A stretch of DNA of 64,000 nt, taken from positions 4,278,001 through 4,342,000 of the forward strand of contig NZ_CP072610.1 of assembly GCF_021029445.1 (NCBI RefSeq). Direction: 5' to 3'. The stretch's first letter is position 1; the number at the start of each line of letters is the position of its first letter. The position numbers were made by a program, and so were the translations under genes. The notes beneath the pieces are model-generated. The model was not told the DNA's origin. It worked only from the letters and a program-made list of their open reading frames with translations, and made no database searches. Below are positions 47,827-57,828 of the stretch, one piece after another. This DNA is from Pseudomonas wenzhouensis (GTDB taxonomy: Bacteria; Pseudomonadota; Gammaproteobacteria; Pseudomonadales; Pseudomonadaceae).

Positions 47827-49515
47827 CTATAAGCCGCTGAATCGTAGAGTTACCTCTTGGCGCTGGCTGTGAACCAGCGCATGGCAGTTGGGATGAAGCA
47901 GGGTGCGATTACGTAAAGTATCCGAGCCGCCGTCCACACGCCTGATGACGTGATGGTCGTGCCAGCCAGTTTCCTTGCTCACCGCTTGCCCGCAAAGGGC
48001 ACAAAGCCCCTTTTGTCTGCGGAAGATACTGAGTATTTGCCCCCGATAACGCAGCTTGTGCTGCATCCGTTGAACCCTCAGCGCCTCCCACTTCAGCTCG
48101 TGCGCCACATCATAGGGGTTGTAAGCCCCAGGTAGACGTTTGTGACGCACGATTGCGGTTCCCGCCAACAGGTATAGCCGGCGGTACTGCTTTTCTCCCT
48201 TACCATTCTTGTAGGGGTACGCGAACACCCAGCTCTGCCCGCCTATGGATCGGAAGTATTTATTCCTGATCCAATCAGCCGACTTCCTCGGATGCCTACG
48301 TTTCGCCCACCTCCAGATTCGCCAAAAGATCAGATGATCCAGCTTGCTGAAGGTTTCCTTTGCCACGACCGGGAGTGATATTGCGCCCACCCCTTCAGTA
48401 CCGGGTTCAGTTGGCCGATCAACGCTTCCTGCGTCATAGCCCCGCTGCTTTTGATGATCTCGCGTACCTTCCGATACAACGCCGAGGCGTTCTTCTTCGA
48501 GGGCTTGATCAGCAGCTTGGCCTTCCTACGTGGTGACTTCGGCACGTACTTCCTGAAATTCCACCCCAAGAAATCGAATCCCTGGTGAATGTGCGTGATG
48601 CGCGTTTTCTCCCGAGATAACTCAACCCCTCGTACTGACAGGAATTGCTCTACCCAGGGCTTGACCTCTTCCTCCAGCAGCTCTTTCGAGGCTGCCAGGA
48701 TCACGAAGTCGTCCGCATACCGTACACACTGCACCTTGGTCTTCTCGGCCTTATTGATGCCTAGCTTCTTCGCCAGATGACGTTTCAGCTGAGTTTCCAG
48801 ACCGTTCAGAGTGGCATTGGCCAGACAGGGCGAAATAATTCCACCCTGCGGCGTCCCGGCTTCCGTTGCCATGAGTTGTCGCCGGTCGATAACCCCGGCT
48901 TTTAACCACTTGCGCAGTACCTTCGTGTCCATCGGGACATTCCGACACAGCCATTCGTGGTTGATGTTGTCGAAGAAGCCCTTGATGTCGCCTTCCAGAA
49001 TCCAGACCGGCGCCGTTTGCGACGACAGCAGGTGGAAAAGCTCAACCATTGCGTCAGCAGTCGAACGATCCGGGCGAAATCCATAGGACTTCGGATCGCT
49101 GGTGCTTTCGATTACAGGCTCCAACGCTTGCAGATGCAGCGCCTGCATGGCCCGATCCAACATCGTCGGGATACCCAGCGGGCGCTCCTCCAGCTTGCCG
49201 GGTTTCGGTATCCAGACCCGCCGTAGCGGTTTGGGCCGATAACCCCGTTGTTTCGACAGACTTCCCACAGCACGGCGCTTGGCCTGGGGCGATCCCCAGG
49301 TTTCTCCATCGACGCCCGGAGTCTTACGACCCCGGTTCTCCGTGACTCGTCGTACAGCCAAACAGCGGCCGTAAAACGAATAGGTCAGCATCCGTTGCAG
49401 GCGTTTAACCCTGCGCCAGTTACCTTCCTGTGTTGCCTGCGCAATCTTTAGCTGCGTTTTCCGAACGGCTTGCTGAATGGTGGTCCAATCAAGATCGTGC
49501 CAGTTCATCACTCCG
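47827..49515 (-). pseudogene. ltrA: Group II intron reverse transcriptase/maturase, split by frameshift
   Basis: Two overlapping frames make one protein. The first (49511 to 48330) has the RT domain: PGVDGETW, RPLGIPTMLDRAMQALHLQALEP, YGFRPDRS, GDIKGFFDNINHEWL, GTPQGGIISPCLANATLN, the YADD active site in VRYADDFVILA, and the maturase start GFDFLGWNFRKY. It shifts frame near 48370 at YHSR/VVAKETFSKLDH. The second (to 47827) completes domain X and an HNH endonuclease (CALCGQAV, WHDHHVI, HPNCHALVH). One lost G in a GGG run explains it. The first 16 codons lie beyond the IS21 (52185-52142). Repaired length would be 577 residues. Confidence 0.85.
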
Positions 49516-49710
49516 CCGGAGTGCGGATTCCACGGTCATCTGGCCACCCATTCCATGAACATCTGACCACCGATTCCACGCTGATCCGGCCACCCATTCC
49601 ACGCGCATCCGGCCACTGATTCCACGGCCATCCGGCCACTCAACCGGGCAGGCAGCTACGCAGGATTTCTTCACTACCATCGACCTCTTTTTCGAAGCAG
49701 AGAGGTCGTC

Positions 49711-51240
49711 GTGGAGCGTTTATCCATGCGTAAGATTCGCGAAGTACTACGTCTCAAGTTCGAGGTCGGACTATCAGCTCGCCAGATTGCGGTCAGCGTG
49801 CAGGTCGGTCGTGTCACCGTCGGCGACTACCTCAATCGTTTTGCCGCCAGTGGTCTCAGTTGGCCCTGTTCGTTGTCCGATGCCGAGTTGGAGCAGCAAC
49901 TGTTCCCGCCGGCCCCGGCGGTTGTCAGCGAGAAGCGGCCTTTACCCGATTGGGCATGGGTGCATGCCGAACTGCGCCGCCCCGGGGTGACCCTGGCGCT
50001 GCTCTGGCAGGAGTACCGCCTGAGCCAGCCGCAGGGCTTTCAGTACAGCTGGTTCTGTGAGCATTACCGAGCCTGGCAGGGCAAGTTGGACGTGGTGATG
50101 CGTCAGGAGCACCGCGTCGGCGAGAAGCTGTTCGTCGACTATGCCGGCCAGACGGTGCCGGTTATCGATCGCCACAGCGGCGAGATCCGCCAGGCGCAGG
50201 TGTTCGTCGCAGTGCTCGGCGCGTCCAGCTACACCTTCGCCGAAGCCACCTGGTCGCAGCAGCTGCCGGACTGGCTAGGCTCCCATGCCCGCTGCTTTGC
50301 CTTCCTCGGCGGCGTGCCGGAGATCGTGGTGCCGGACAACCTGCGCAGCGCGGTAAGCAAGGCCCATCGTTACGAGCCGGACATCAACCCCAGCTACCGC
50401 GACCTGGCCAAGCACTACGGAGTGGCGGTGGTGCCGGCGCGGGCACGCAAACCGCGCGACAAGGCCAAGGCCGAAGTCGGCGTGCAGGTGGTCGAGCGCT
50501 GGATCCTCGCCGCGCTGAGGAACCGCCAGTTCTTCTCCCTGGACGAACTCAACAGCGCCATTGCCTTATTGCTGGAGCGGCTCAACCGACGACCGTTTCG
50601 CAAGCTGCCGGGCTCCCGGCACTCGGCCTTCGAAGCCCTGGATCGTCCAGCGCTGCGCCCACTGCCGGAGCAGCCCTACGTGTATGCCGAGTGGAAGAAG
50701 GCGCGGGTGCACATCGACTACCACGTCGAGGTCGATGGGCACTACTACTCGGTGCCGTACCAACTGGTGAAGAAACAACTGGAAGTACGCCTGACAGCGC
50801 GCACGGTGGAGTGCTTCCACGCCAATCAGCGGGTGGCCAGCCACCTGCGCTCACCGCACAAGGGCCGGCACAGCACACAGGCCGAGCACATGCCCAAGAG
50901 CCATCGCGAGCACGCCGAGTGGACGCCACAACGGCTGATCCGCTGGGCTGAGCAGACCGGGCCGAACACGGCCGGCGTGATCAGCCACATCCTCGAACGG
51001 CGCATCCACCCAACCCAAGGCTACCGGGCCTGCCTGGGCATCCTGCGCCTGGGCAAGACCCATGGCGAAGTGCGCTTGGAGTTGGCCTGCCGTCGCGCCC
51101 TCAGCCTCGGTGCGTGCAGCTACAAGAGCCTCGAATCGATCCTGCGCCAGGGGCTGGAAAACCTGCCGTTGGCTCAAGCCAACCTGCCCCTGCTGCCGGA
51201 CGACCACGCCAACCTGCGCGGCCCCGGCTACTACCACTGA
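49711..51240 (+). CDS. istA: IS21-family transposase IstA
   Basis: 509-residue DDE transposase. N-terminal helix-turn-helix (EVGLSARQIAVSVQVGRVTV), RNase H-like core with LFVDYAGQTVPV (first Asp), VPEIVVPDNLRSAV (second Asp) and a downstream Glu in KAKAEVGVQVVERWIL, then the Mu-type beta-barrel (VHIDYHVEVDGHYYSVPYQL). Start is GTG 49711 or ATG 49726. It is followed after 17 bases by istB. Confidence 0.95.
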   Translation: MERLSMRKIREVLRLKFEVGLSARQIAVSVQVGRVTVGDYLNRFAASGLSWPCSLSDAELEQQLFPPAPAVVSEKRPLPDWAWVHAELRRPGVTLALLWQEYRLSQPQGFQYSWFCEHYRAWQGKLDVVMRQEHRVGEKLFVDYAGQTVPVIDRHSGEIRQAQVFVAVLGASSYTFAEATWSQQLPDWLGSHARCFAFLGGVPEIVVPDNLRSAVSKAHRYEPDINPSYRDLAKHYGVAVVPARARKPRDKAKAEVGVQVVERWILAALRNRQFFSLDELNSAIALLLERLNRRPFRKLPGSRHSAFEALDRPALRPLPEQPYVYAEWKKARVHIDYHVEVDGHYYSVPYQLVKKQLEVRLTARTVECFHANQRVASHLRSPHKGRHSTQAEHMPKSHREHAEWTPQRLIRWAEQTGPNTAGVISHILERRIHPTQGYRACLGILRLGKTHGEVRLELACRRALSLGACSYKSLESILRQGLENLPLAQANLPLLPDDHANLRGPGYYH

Positions 51241-51257
51241 ACACAAGGAATCCCACC

Positions 51258-52013
51258 ATGCTGCCCCATCCGACCCTGGACAAGCTCCAGACCCTGCGCC
51301 TGCACGGCATGCTCAAGGCACTCGCCGAGCAACTGAAAACCCCGGACATCGACAGCCTGAGCTTCGAGGAACGCCTCGGCCTGTTGGTCGACCGCGAACT
51401 GACTGAACGCGACGACAAGCGCCTGAGCAGCCGCCTGCGCCAGGCCCGGCTCAAGCACAACGCCAGCCTCGAAGACATCGACTACCGCAGCCCGCGCGGG
51501 CTGGATAAGGCGCTGATCCTGCAACTGAGCGGCGGCCAGTGGCTACGCGACGGCCTCAACCTGATCATCGGCGGCCCCACCGGCGTGGGCAAAACCTGGC
51601 TGGCCTGCGCCCTGGCCCACCAGGCCTGCCGAGAGGGCTACAGCGTGCGTTACCTGCGCTTGCCGCGCCTACTGGAGGAGTTGGGCCTGGCTCACGGCGA
51701 CGGGCGCTTCGCCAAGCTGATGAGCAGCTACGCCAAGACCGACCTGCTGATCCTCGATGACTGGGGTCTGGCCCCGTTCACCGCCGAACAGCGTCGCGAC
51801 ATGCTGGAGCTACTGGATGATCGCTACGGCCAGCGCTCGACCCTCGTGACCAGCCAAATGCCCGTGGACAACTGGCACGAACTGATCGGCGATCCGACCC
51901 TGGCCGATGCCATCCTCGACCGCCTGGTGCACAACGCTTATCGGATCAATCTGAAGGGTGAATCAATGCGCAAACGGACGCAGAAATTGACGACGCCAGC
52001 CAACCCGGACTAA
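51258..52013 (+). CDS. istB: IS21-family AAA+ helper ATPase IstB
   Basis: A 251-residue ATPase that regulates IstA and target choice. Walker A GGPTGVGKTWLACAL, Walker B DLLILDDWGL, sensor region STLVTSQMPVDNWHELIGDP and DAILDRLVHNAYRINLKGES. AAGGA precedes ATG 51258; a longer reading overlaps istA and is rejected. Confidence 0.96.
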   Translation: MLPHPTLDKLQTLRLHGMLKALAEQLKTPDIDSLSFEERLGLLVDRELTERDDKRLSSRLRQARLKHNASLEDIDYRSPRGLDKALILQLSGGQWLRDGLNLIIGGPTGVGKTWLACALAHQACREGYSVRYLRLPRLLEELGLAHGDGRFAKLMSSYAKTDLLILDDWGLAPFTAEQRRDMLELLDDRYGQRSTLVTSQMPVDNWHELIGDPTLADAILDRLVHNAYRINLKGESMRKRTQKLTTPANPD

Positions 52014-52141
52014 CAATGCCACCCCTGCGTCGCTGCGCTCCGACTGCCCGGCCGGATGGCCGTGGAACAGGTGGCCAGATGGCCGTGGAATGCCTGGCCA
52101 GATGAGAGCGGACTGGGTGGCCGGATGGCGTGGAATCCGCA

Positions 52142-52196
52142 CCGGAGGGCGCAGACGCGACCGGTGTTGCTGGTTGCGTTTTCATACAGTCCTCCT
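52142..52196 (-). pseudogene. Detached 5' end of the intron maturase gene
   Basis: On the minus strand AGGAGG (52191-52196) lies 5 bases before an ATG at 52185, coding MKTQPATPVASAPSGG up to the IS21 duplication. Removing the IS21 and one CCGGAG joins this in frame to the fragment at 49515 (GGVMNWHDLDW), showing the original start of the intron protein. Confidence 0.85.
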
Positions 52197-53253
52197 GAGA
52201 TGAACGACATTCAGGACGGACTACTCCCCTATGGGCTGTAGTCGCCCATAGGGTCGTTTGGTTATCGCTGGAATCAGCGGCTCTTCTTGCGCTCGTAAAC
52301 CAGATGCACGTCAGCCAGGGTTGCCCCTGCCGGTGATGTTTCAACCGGTATGCCACCCATTACAGGCGGCCATTCGCTTCTTGCATCCTCCCATTCCCCA
52401 CACCCATCAGCGCCCCTTGCGGTTTGCCTGCCTGACCATGTTGTTGCTGATCAGGCGAGTGGTCGGGATTGCCACGTTCCCCGAGTCGCATCTATTCCCC
52501 GTTTAGGCTTCGTCTTTCCCCCGGCAGCGGTGTGGTACCGCACCGCATAACATCACTGCGATGACCGGCTGCATTGCCATTTTGGCTAGGGCCAATAATT
52601 GCCGTAGGCCCATCACTGGTTACGAGGGTTCAGGCGACGATTCACATGCGTTAGCCATGCGGGTTAGGTCATTAGCCTCGTTACGTCCGTGCAATTCGGA
52701 CGTAAAGCGTTCTCCGTCACCGGATAACACCCTCATAAGAGCGAGACATTGTTAATCGGGCTTCACACCCCAGGGTTGGCCCCTGACGCATGCCGATCTA
52801 ATGAACTGGCAGGTACATGCCAGGCTCGGTACTTCCTATACAAGCGAAGTTGAGCAATGCGATTCGGAGCTTTTCGCTCCGTGCTTGGTTCAACACCCTA
52901 CAACGTCTCACGACGGTGAATTGGCTCACTGCCAGACGTGCGAGGATGAGTTCTGCCCGGAGGGCAAATTCACCCTCGGGTCAGACATTTTTAGTAACAG
53001 TTCGATGATAGCTGAACGTTACTATCCTGTTTCTGTAACCGCTCATTGACCCATTTTAGGGTTTAAACAGATACAGCTTTTGTTATCCATCCCCGCCAAA
53101 ACGAAGCGTTTCCAGGGTGTGGATTAACCAGGCTGAGCCGGTTTGTTGAATGCTTTTTCTGGCTTCAAACCCCCTGATAGCAAGGGATTAAGGTGCCTAG
53201 GCGCATTAACCAAACCAAGCACGACACGTTCAACGTGTCGCACAATGCCGGCC

Positions 53254-53282
53254 AGTATACACAGCCCCACAGGTCGGCCAAA
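53254..53282 (-). promoter_or_regulatory. Probable promoter of the rhodanese-grxC-secB operon
   Basis: TTTGGC (53277-53282) and TATACT (53254-53259), 17 bases apart on the minus strand. Transcription would start about 53247, only a few bases before the intron 5' end at 53243. No other good promoter was seen before the rhodanese gene. Confidence 0.6.
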
Positions 53283-53369
53283 CCCCGTCTGGCAGTGACG
53301 CGCCAGGCGCTTGGCCCTAAAATGCCTGGCTGTTTCCTTGCCCCTTCAGACGCAGAGCGAGCCAGTTCA

Positions 53370-54902
53370 ATGAGTGCCACGCCAAAACCCTTGGTTCTGA
53401 TCATCCTCGACGGCTTCGGTCACAGCGACAAACCCGAGTACAACGCCATCCATGCTGCCAACACGCCGGTCTACGACCGCCTGCGTGCAACCTACCCACA
53501 CGGCTTGATCTCCGGTAGCGGTATGGATGTCGGCCTGCCGGACGGGCAGATGGGCAACTCCGAAGTCGGTCACATGAACCTCGGCGCCGGGCGCGTGGTG
53601 TACCAGGACTTCACCCGTGTGACCAAGGCGATCCGCGACGGCGAGTTCTTCCAGAACGCGACGATCAACCAGGCCGTGGACAAGGCCGTGGCTGCCGGCA
53701 AGGCCGTGCACATCCTCGGCCTGCTCTCCGACGGCGGCGTACACAGTCACCAGGATCACATCGTCGCCATGGCCGAACTGGCCGCCAAGCGCGGCGCCGA
53801 GAAGATCTACCTGCACGCCTTCCTCGATGGCCGCGACACCCCACCGAAAAGCGCACAACCTTCGATCGAGCTGCTCGATGCCGCCTTCGCCCGCCTCGGC
53901 AAGGGCCGCATCGTCAGCCTCATCGGCCGCTACTTCGCCATGGATCGCGACAACCGCTGGGACCGCGTCGAGCAGGCCTATAACCTGATCGTCGACGGCG
54001 CCGGCCAGTTCAACGCCGCCAGCGCCGTGGAAGGCCTGCAGGCCGCCTACGAACGCGGCGAGAGCGACGAGTTCGTCAAGGCCACCACTATCGGCACGCC
54101 GGTGCAGGTGGAAGATGGCGACGCCGTGGTGTTCATGAACTTCCGCGCCGACCGCGCCCGCGAACTGACCCGAGCCTTCGTCGAGCCTGGTTTCAAGGAG
54201 TTCGAGCGCCAGCGCGCACCGCAGGTCAACTTCGTCATGCTCACCCAGTACGCGGCGAGCATCCCGGCGCCCAGCGCCTTCGCCCCGGAAGCGCTGACCA
54301 ACGTGCTCGGCGAATACCTGGCGAAGAACGGCAAGACCCAGCTGCGCATCGCCGAAACCGAGAAATACGCCCACGTCACCTTCTTCTTCTCTGGCGGCCG
54401 CGAAGAGCCGTTCGAGGGCGAAGAACGCATCCTCATCCCCTCGCCGAACGTCGCCACCTACGACCTCAAGCCGGAAATGAGCGCGCCGGAAGTCACCGAC
54501 AAGATCGTCGATGCCATCGAAAACCAGCGTTATGACGTGATCATCGTCAACTACGCCAACGGCGACATGGTCGGCCACACCGGCGTGTTCGAAGCGGCGG
54601 TCAAGGCCGTGGAAACCCTCGACACCTGCGTCGGGCGCATCACCGAGGCGCTGGAAAAGGTCGGCGGCGAAGCGCTGATCACAGCCGACCACGGCAACGT
54701 CGAGCAGATGGAAGACGAGTGCACCGGCCAGGCGCACACCGCCCACACCTGCGAGCCGGTGCCCTTCATCTACGTCGGCAAGCGCCCGGCGCGCATTCGT
54801 GAAGGTGGCGTGCTGGCCGACGTGGCACCGACCCTGCTCACGCTGATGGGCCTGCCACAGCCAGCCGAGATGACCGGCAAGACCATCGTTGAGCTGCAAT
54901 AA
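53370..54902 (+). CDS. gpmI: 2,3-bisphosphoglycerate-independent phosphoglycerate mutase
   Basis: Interconverts 3- and 2-phosphoglycerate in glycolysis using two Mn ions. The 510 residues show [13 protein letters not shown] (metal Asp), the phosphorylated Ser in [15 protein letters not shown] (about 62), [25 protein letters not shown] and the second metal cluster [12 protein letters not shown] and [11 protein letters not shown]. Start at [10 protein letters not shown] (53370), as in homologues. It is divergent from the rhodanese operon and followed by REPs, then envC and ctpA. Confidence 0.97.
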   Translation: MSATPKPLVLIILDGFGHSDKPEYNAIHAANTPVYDRLRATYPHGLISGSGMDVGLPDGQMGNSEVGHMNLGAGRVVYQDFTRVTKAIRDGEFFQNATINQAVDKAVAAGKAVHILGLLSDGGVHSHQDHIVAMAELAAKRGAEKIYLHAFLDGRDTPPKSAQPSIELLDAAFARLGKGRIVSLIGRYFAMDRDNRWDRVEQAYNLIVDGAGQFNAASAVEGLQAAYERGESDEFVKATTIGTPVQVEDGDAVVFMNFRADRARELTRAFVEPGFKEFERQRAPQVNFVMLTQYAASIPAPSAFAPEALTNVLGEYLAKNGKTQLRIAETEKYAHVTFFFSGGREEPFEGEERILIPSPNVATYDLKPEMSAPEVTDKIVDAIENQRYDVIIVNYANGDMVGHTGVFEAAVKAVETLDTCVGRITEALEKVGGEALITADHGNVEQMEDECTGQAHTAHTCEPVPFIYVGKRPARIREGGVLADVAPTLLTLMGLPQPAEMTGKTIVELQ

Positions 54903-54913
54903 GACGCAAGCAT

Positions 54914-54966
54914 CGTAGCCCGGATGCAATCCGGGGAATCGCCCCCCGGATTGCATCCAGGCTACG
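54914..54966. repeat. Inverted REP pair downstream of gpmI
   Basis: CGTAGCCCGGATGCAATCCG and the inverse CGGATTGCATCCAGGCTACG face each other across ~12 bases, the same type as 23863-23925. It could form the 3' end of gpmI mRNA. Confidence 0.8.
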
Positions 54967-55067
54967 CGTCACGTTCGCGCGTCTTGCCGCCAGTGGCATG
55001 CAGCTTGCCGCTGCTTTTTTAGGCATACTAAGCGCCATTCGCTACTCCGCCAGGTATCGCCCCGCCC

Positions 55068-56309
55068 ATGCTTCGCATCCTTGCCCTGATTCTGCTCAGC
55101 AGCCTGATCGCTCCAGCCAGCGCCGATCAGCGTGCTGACGCCCAACGCCAGTTGGAAGCGGCACGCCAGGACGTCGCCGAGTTGAAGAAATTGCTGGAGA
55201 AGCTGCAGCAGGAAAAATCCGGCGTGCAGCAGCAGTTGAAGAAAACCGAAACCGAGATGGGCGACCTGGAAGGCCAGGTCAGGGAACTGCAGCGCGAACT
55301 CAAGGACAGCGAGCAGGAAATCCGCCGCCTGGATCAGGAGAAAAAAAAACTCCAGAGCGCACGCACTGAACAGCAACGGCTGATCGCCATCCAGGCGCGC
55401 GCGGCCTATCAGAGCGGCCGTCAGGAATACGTCAAGCTGCTGCTCAACCAGCAGAACCCGGAAAAATTCTCCCGCACCCTCACCTACTACGACTACCTCA
55501 GCCAGGCACGCCTCGAACAACTCGCAGCCTTCAACGAGACCCTGCGCCAACTGGCCAATGTCGAGCAGGAAATCCTCGGTCACCAGAACCAGTTGCAGGC
55601 GCAGAAGGCCGAACTGGATCAGCGTCACGCGCAACTCGCCGAAGCCCGCAAGGAGCGCCAGCAGGCGCTAGCCAAGCTCAACCGTGACTTCGCCAGCCGC
55701 GATCAGCGACTCAAGGCGCGCCAGCAGGAACAGGCCGAACTGAGCCGCGTACTGAAGACCATCGAAGAAACCCTGGCGCGCCAGGCGCGCGAAGCCGAGG
55801 AGGCACGCAAGCGTGCCTTGGCCGCACAGCAAGCGCGCCCGGGCACCCCGGCAAGCGCTCCGGCCAGCGGCCCTCTGGTCAGTACCGGCGCCGTCTACGG
55901 CGGGCCTTTCGCCAGTGCACGCGGCAAGTTGCCGTGGCCGGTAGATGGCCGATTGGTAGCACGCTATGGAACCCCGCGCGGCGGCGACGCTCGTACTAAG
56001 TGGGACGGCGTGCTGATCGGTGCACCTGCCGGTACTCAGGTACGTGCCGTGCACGGCGGCCGAGTGGTTTTCGCCGACTGGTTGCGTGGTGCCGGTCTGT
56101 TGGTCATTCTCGACCATGGCAATGGTTATCTGAGCCTGTATGGCCACAACCAGAGCCTGCTGAAGAATGCCGGAGACGTGGTCAAGGCCGGCGACCCCAT
56201 CGCCACCGTTGGCAGCAGCGGCGGTCAGGAGGCTTCGGCACTGTACTTCGCCATTCGCCAGAACGGTCGCCCGAGTGATCCGGCACAGTGGTGCCGCGCG
56301 CAGGGATAG
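55068..56309 (+). CDS. EnvC-family murein hydrolase activator (degenerate LytM)
   Basis: 413 residues: signal peptide (MLRILALILLSSLIAPASA), a long coiled coil (about 22-260, rich in E, Q, L and K) and a C-terminal LytM/M23 domain. The domain is degenerate: the first metal motif reads TKWDGVLIGAP in place of HxGxD, and the HxH reads LYFAI. This fits EnvC-type activators of amidases at the septum rather than an active peptidase. Partners are probably AmiA/B-type amidases and FtsEX (family knowledge). Confidence 0.9.
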   Translation: MLRILALILLSSLIAPASADQRADAQRQLEAARQDVAELKKLLEKLQQEKSGVQQQLKKTETEMGDLEGQVRELQRELKDSEQEIRRLDQEKKKLQSARTEQQRLIAIQARAAYQSGRQEYVKLLLNQQNPEKFSRTLTYYDYLSQARLEQLAAFNETLRQLANVEQEILGHQNQLQAQKAELDQRHAQLAEARKERQQALAKLNRDFASRDQRLKARQQEQAELSRVLKTIEETLARQAREAEEARKRALAAQQARPGTPASAPASGPLVSTGAVYGGPFASARGKLPWPVDGRLVARYGTPRGGDARTKWDGVLIGAPAGTQVRAVHGGRVVFADWLRGAGLLVILDHGNGYLSLYGHNQSLLKNAGDVVKAGDPIATVGSSGGQEASALYFAIRQNGRPSDPAQWCRAQG

Positions 56310-56356
56310 TCAGGCCTCGAGCCTGATGGCGCCTCATTCATTTAGGAGTTCTTTTC

Positions 56357-57673
56357 ATGTCTCATCGCTTCCGCCCCACCTGCCTGGCCCTGGCCCTCGG
56401 GCTGCTGCTCGGCGCTCCAGCCCTGCATGCCGCCGAGCCGGCCCCTGCGCCGGCAGCAACGGCGAGCGGCAAGGCTCCGCTGCCGCTGGATGATCTGCGT
56501 ACCTTCGCCGAGGTGATGGACCGCATCAAGGCCGCCTATGTCGAGCCGGTGAGCGACAAGACCCTGCTGGAGAATGCCATCAAGGGCATGCTCAGCAACC
56601 TCGACCCACATTCGGCCTACCTCGAACCAGAAGCCTTCGCCGAACTGCAGGAAAGCACCAGCGGCGAGTTCGGTGGCCTGGGCATCGAGGTCGGCATGGA
56701 GGATGGCTTCGTCAAGGTGGTATCGCCTATCGACGATACCCCCGCATCGAAGGCCGGTATCCAGCCCGGCGACCTGATCGTCAAGATCGATGGCCAGCCG
56801 ACCAAGGGCCTGTCGATGATGGAAGCCGTGGACAAGATGCGCGGCAAGGCCGGCAGCAAGATCGAACTGACCCTGGTGCGTGACGGCGGCCGCCCGTTCG
56901 ACCTGACCCTGACCCGCGCCGTGATCAAAGTGCGCAGCGTCAAGAGCCAGATGCTCGAAGATGGTTACGGCTACCTGCGTATCTCGCAATTCCAGGTCAA
57001 CACCGGCGAGGAAGTCGGCAAGGCGCTGACCAAGCTGCGCCAGGAGAACGGCAACAAGAAGCTGCGCGGCCTGGTCATGGACCTGCGCAACAACCCGGGC
57101 GGCGTGCTGCAGGCCGCCGTGGAAGTGGCCGACCACTTCCTCAAGAGCGGGCTGATCGTCTACACCGAAGGGCGTCTGGCCAACTCCGAGCTGCGCTTCA
57201 ACGCCGACCCGGCCGATGCCAGCGAAGACGTACCGCTGGTGGTACTGATCAATGGCGGTAGCGCCTCGGCCTCGGAGATCGTCGCCGGCGCCCTGCAGGA
57301 TCACAAACGCGCCGTGCTGATGGGCACCGACAGCTTCGGCAAGGGCTCGGTGCAGACCGTGCTGCCACTGAACAACGACCGCGCGCTGAAGCTGACCACG
57401 GCACTGTACTTCACCCCCAATGGTCGCTCGATACAGGCCCAGGGCATCATCCCCGATATCGAAGTGGCGCGCGCCAGGGTTACCCGCGAGCAGGACGCCG
57501 AAGGCATCAAGGAAGCCGATCTGCAGGGCCACCTGGGCAATGGCAACGGCGGCGCCGATCGCCCGAGCAAGGCCGCACAGGCAGCACGTGCCGAACGTCC
57601 GCAGGACGACGACTACCAACTGAACCAGGCGCTCAACCTGCTCAAGGGGCTGAACGTCACACGCGGCAACTGA
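56357..57673 (+). CDS. ctpA: Carboxyl-terminal processing peptidase (S41)
   Basis: A 438-residue periplasmic protease. Signal peptide MSHRFRPTCLALALGLLLGAPALHA, N-terminal helices, PDZ domain (FGGLGIEVGMEDGFVKVVSP...KAGIQPGDLIVKIDG) and an S41 core with catalytic Ser in INGGSASASEIVAGAL and Lys in DSFGKGSVQTVLP. Length and synteny fit P. aeruginosa CtpA (PA5134), which with the lipoprotein LbcA degrades peptidoglycan cross-link hydrolases. AGGAG precedes the ATG, and it follows envC by 47 bases, probably in one transcript. Confidence 0.94.
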   Translation: MSHRFRPTCLALALGLLLGAPALHAAEPAPAPAATASGKAPLPLDDLRTFAEVMDRIKAAYVEPVSDKTLLENAIKGMLSNLDPHSAYLEPEAFAELQESTSGEFGGLGIEVGMEDGFVKVVSPIDDTPASKAGIQPGDLIVKIDGQPTKGLSMMEAVDKMRGKAGSKIELTLVRDGGRPFDLTLTRAVIKVRSVKSQMLEDGYGYLRISQFQVNTGEEVGKALTKLRQENGNKKLRGLVMDLRNNPGGVLQAAVEVADHFLKSGLIVYTEGRLANSELRFNADPADASEDVPLVVLINGGSASASEIVAGALQDHKRAVLMGTDSFGKGSVQTVLPLNNDRALKLTTALYFTPNGRSIQAQGIIPDIEVARARVTREQDAEGIKEADLQGHLGNGNGGADRPSKAAQAARAERPQDDDYQLNQALNLLKGLNVTRGN

Positions 57674-57690
57674 GCCAGCCGGCCATACGA

Positions 57691-57717
57691 AAAAAGCCCG
57701 GACAACTCTCCGGGCTT
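57691..57717 (+). terminator. Terminator of ctpA
   Basis: AGCCCGGA (57695-57702) and TCCGGGCT (57709-57716) form a stem between an A-run and a short T/C run, 18 bases after the ctpA stop; probably bidirectional. Confidence 0.8.
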
Positions 57718-57828
57718 CTCATGTCGACGCGCTTTGCTGCGACCCACACCCTCCGTAGGGTGCGCCATGCGCACCGAGCCCTACTCGCGCGCCAGGGTCG
57801 GAACTCAGGGCCCCGAGAGCCGCAGAGG

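Larger units (their letters stand above)
49522..52141 (+). mobile_element. IS21-family insertion sequence (2620 bp)
   Basis: Ends TGCGGATTCCACG (49522) and its inverse CGTGGAATCCGCA (52141), flanked by a 6-base direct repeat CCGGAG (49516-49521 and 52142-52147). Both ends carry the multiple subterminal repeats typical of IS21: about five ATTCCACG..CATCCGGCCA units on the left (49522-49640) and four inverse units on the right (52050-52141). It carries istA and istB. Confidence 0.95.
47688..53243 (-). mobile_element. Group II intron in the rhodanese-grxC-secB leader, carrying an IS21 element
   Basis: The 5' end is GTGCGACACG (minus strand, from 53243), matching the GUGYG rule; the 3' end is ...CCTACCCGAC at 47688. 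A 34-base domain V is present at 47729-47762 and a domain VI helix follows at 47689-47727. Without the IS21 and its duplication the intron is about 2930 bases. About 1050 bases of domains I-IV precede the protein start at 52185, and I see no gene in that stretch (52200-53243). Inferred exon junction: GGCCGGCATT / TTACCGTCC. Confidence 0.85.

Noticed and set aside
48330..48390. Programmed frameshifting in the intron protein
   Set aside because: No slippery heptamer and no stimulatory structure apparent; a single lost G in GGG is simpler, and the gene is also cut by IS21.
48330..49511. Reverse transcriptase considered as retron or diversity-generating element
   Set aside because: It has a maturase domain, an HNH nuclease in the second frame and a proper domain V and VI downstream, so it is a group II intron protein; no template/variable repeat pair was seen.
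49522..49640. Regularly spaced repeats resembling a short CRISPR array
   Set aside because: Units are adjacent without unique spacers and match the inverse units at the other IS21 end; they are transposase-binding repeats, and no cas gene is near.
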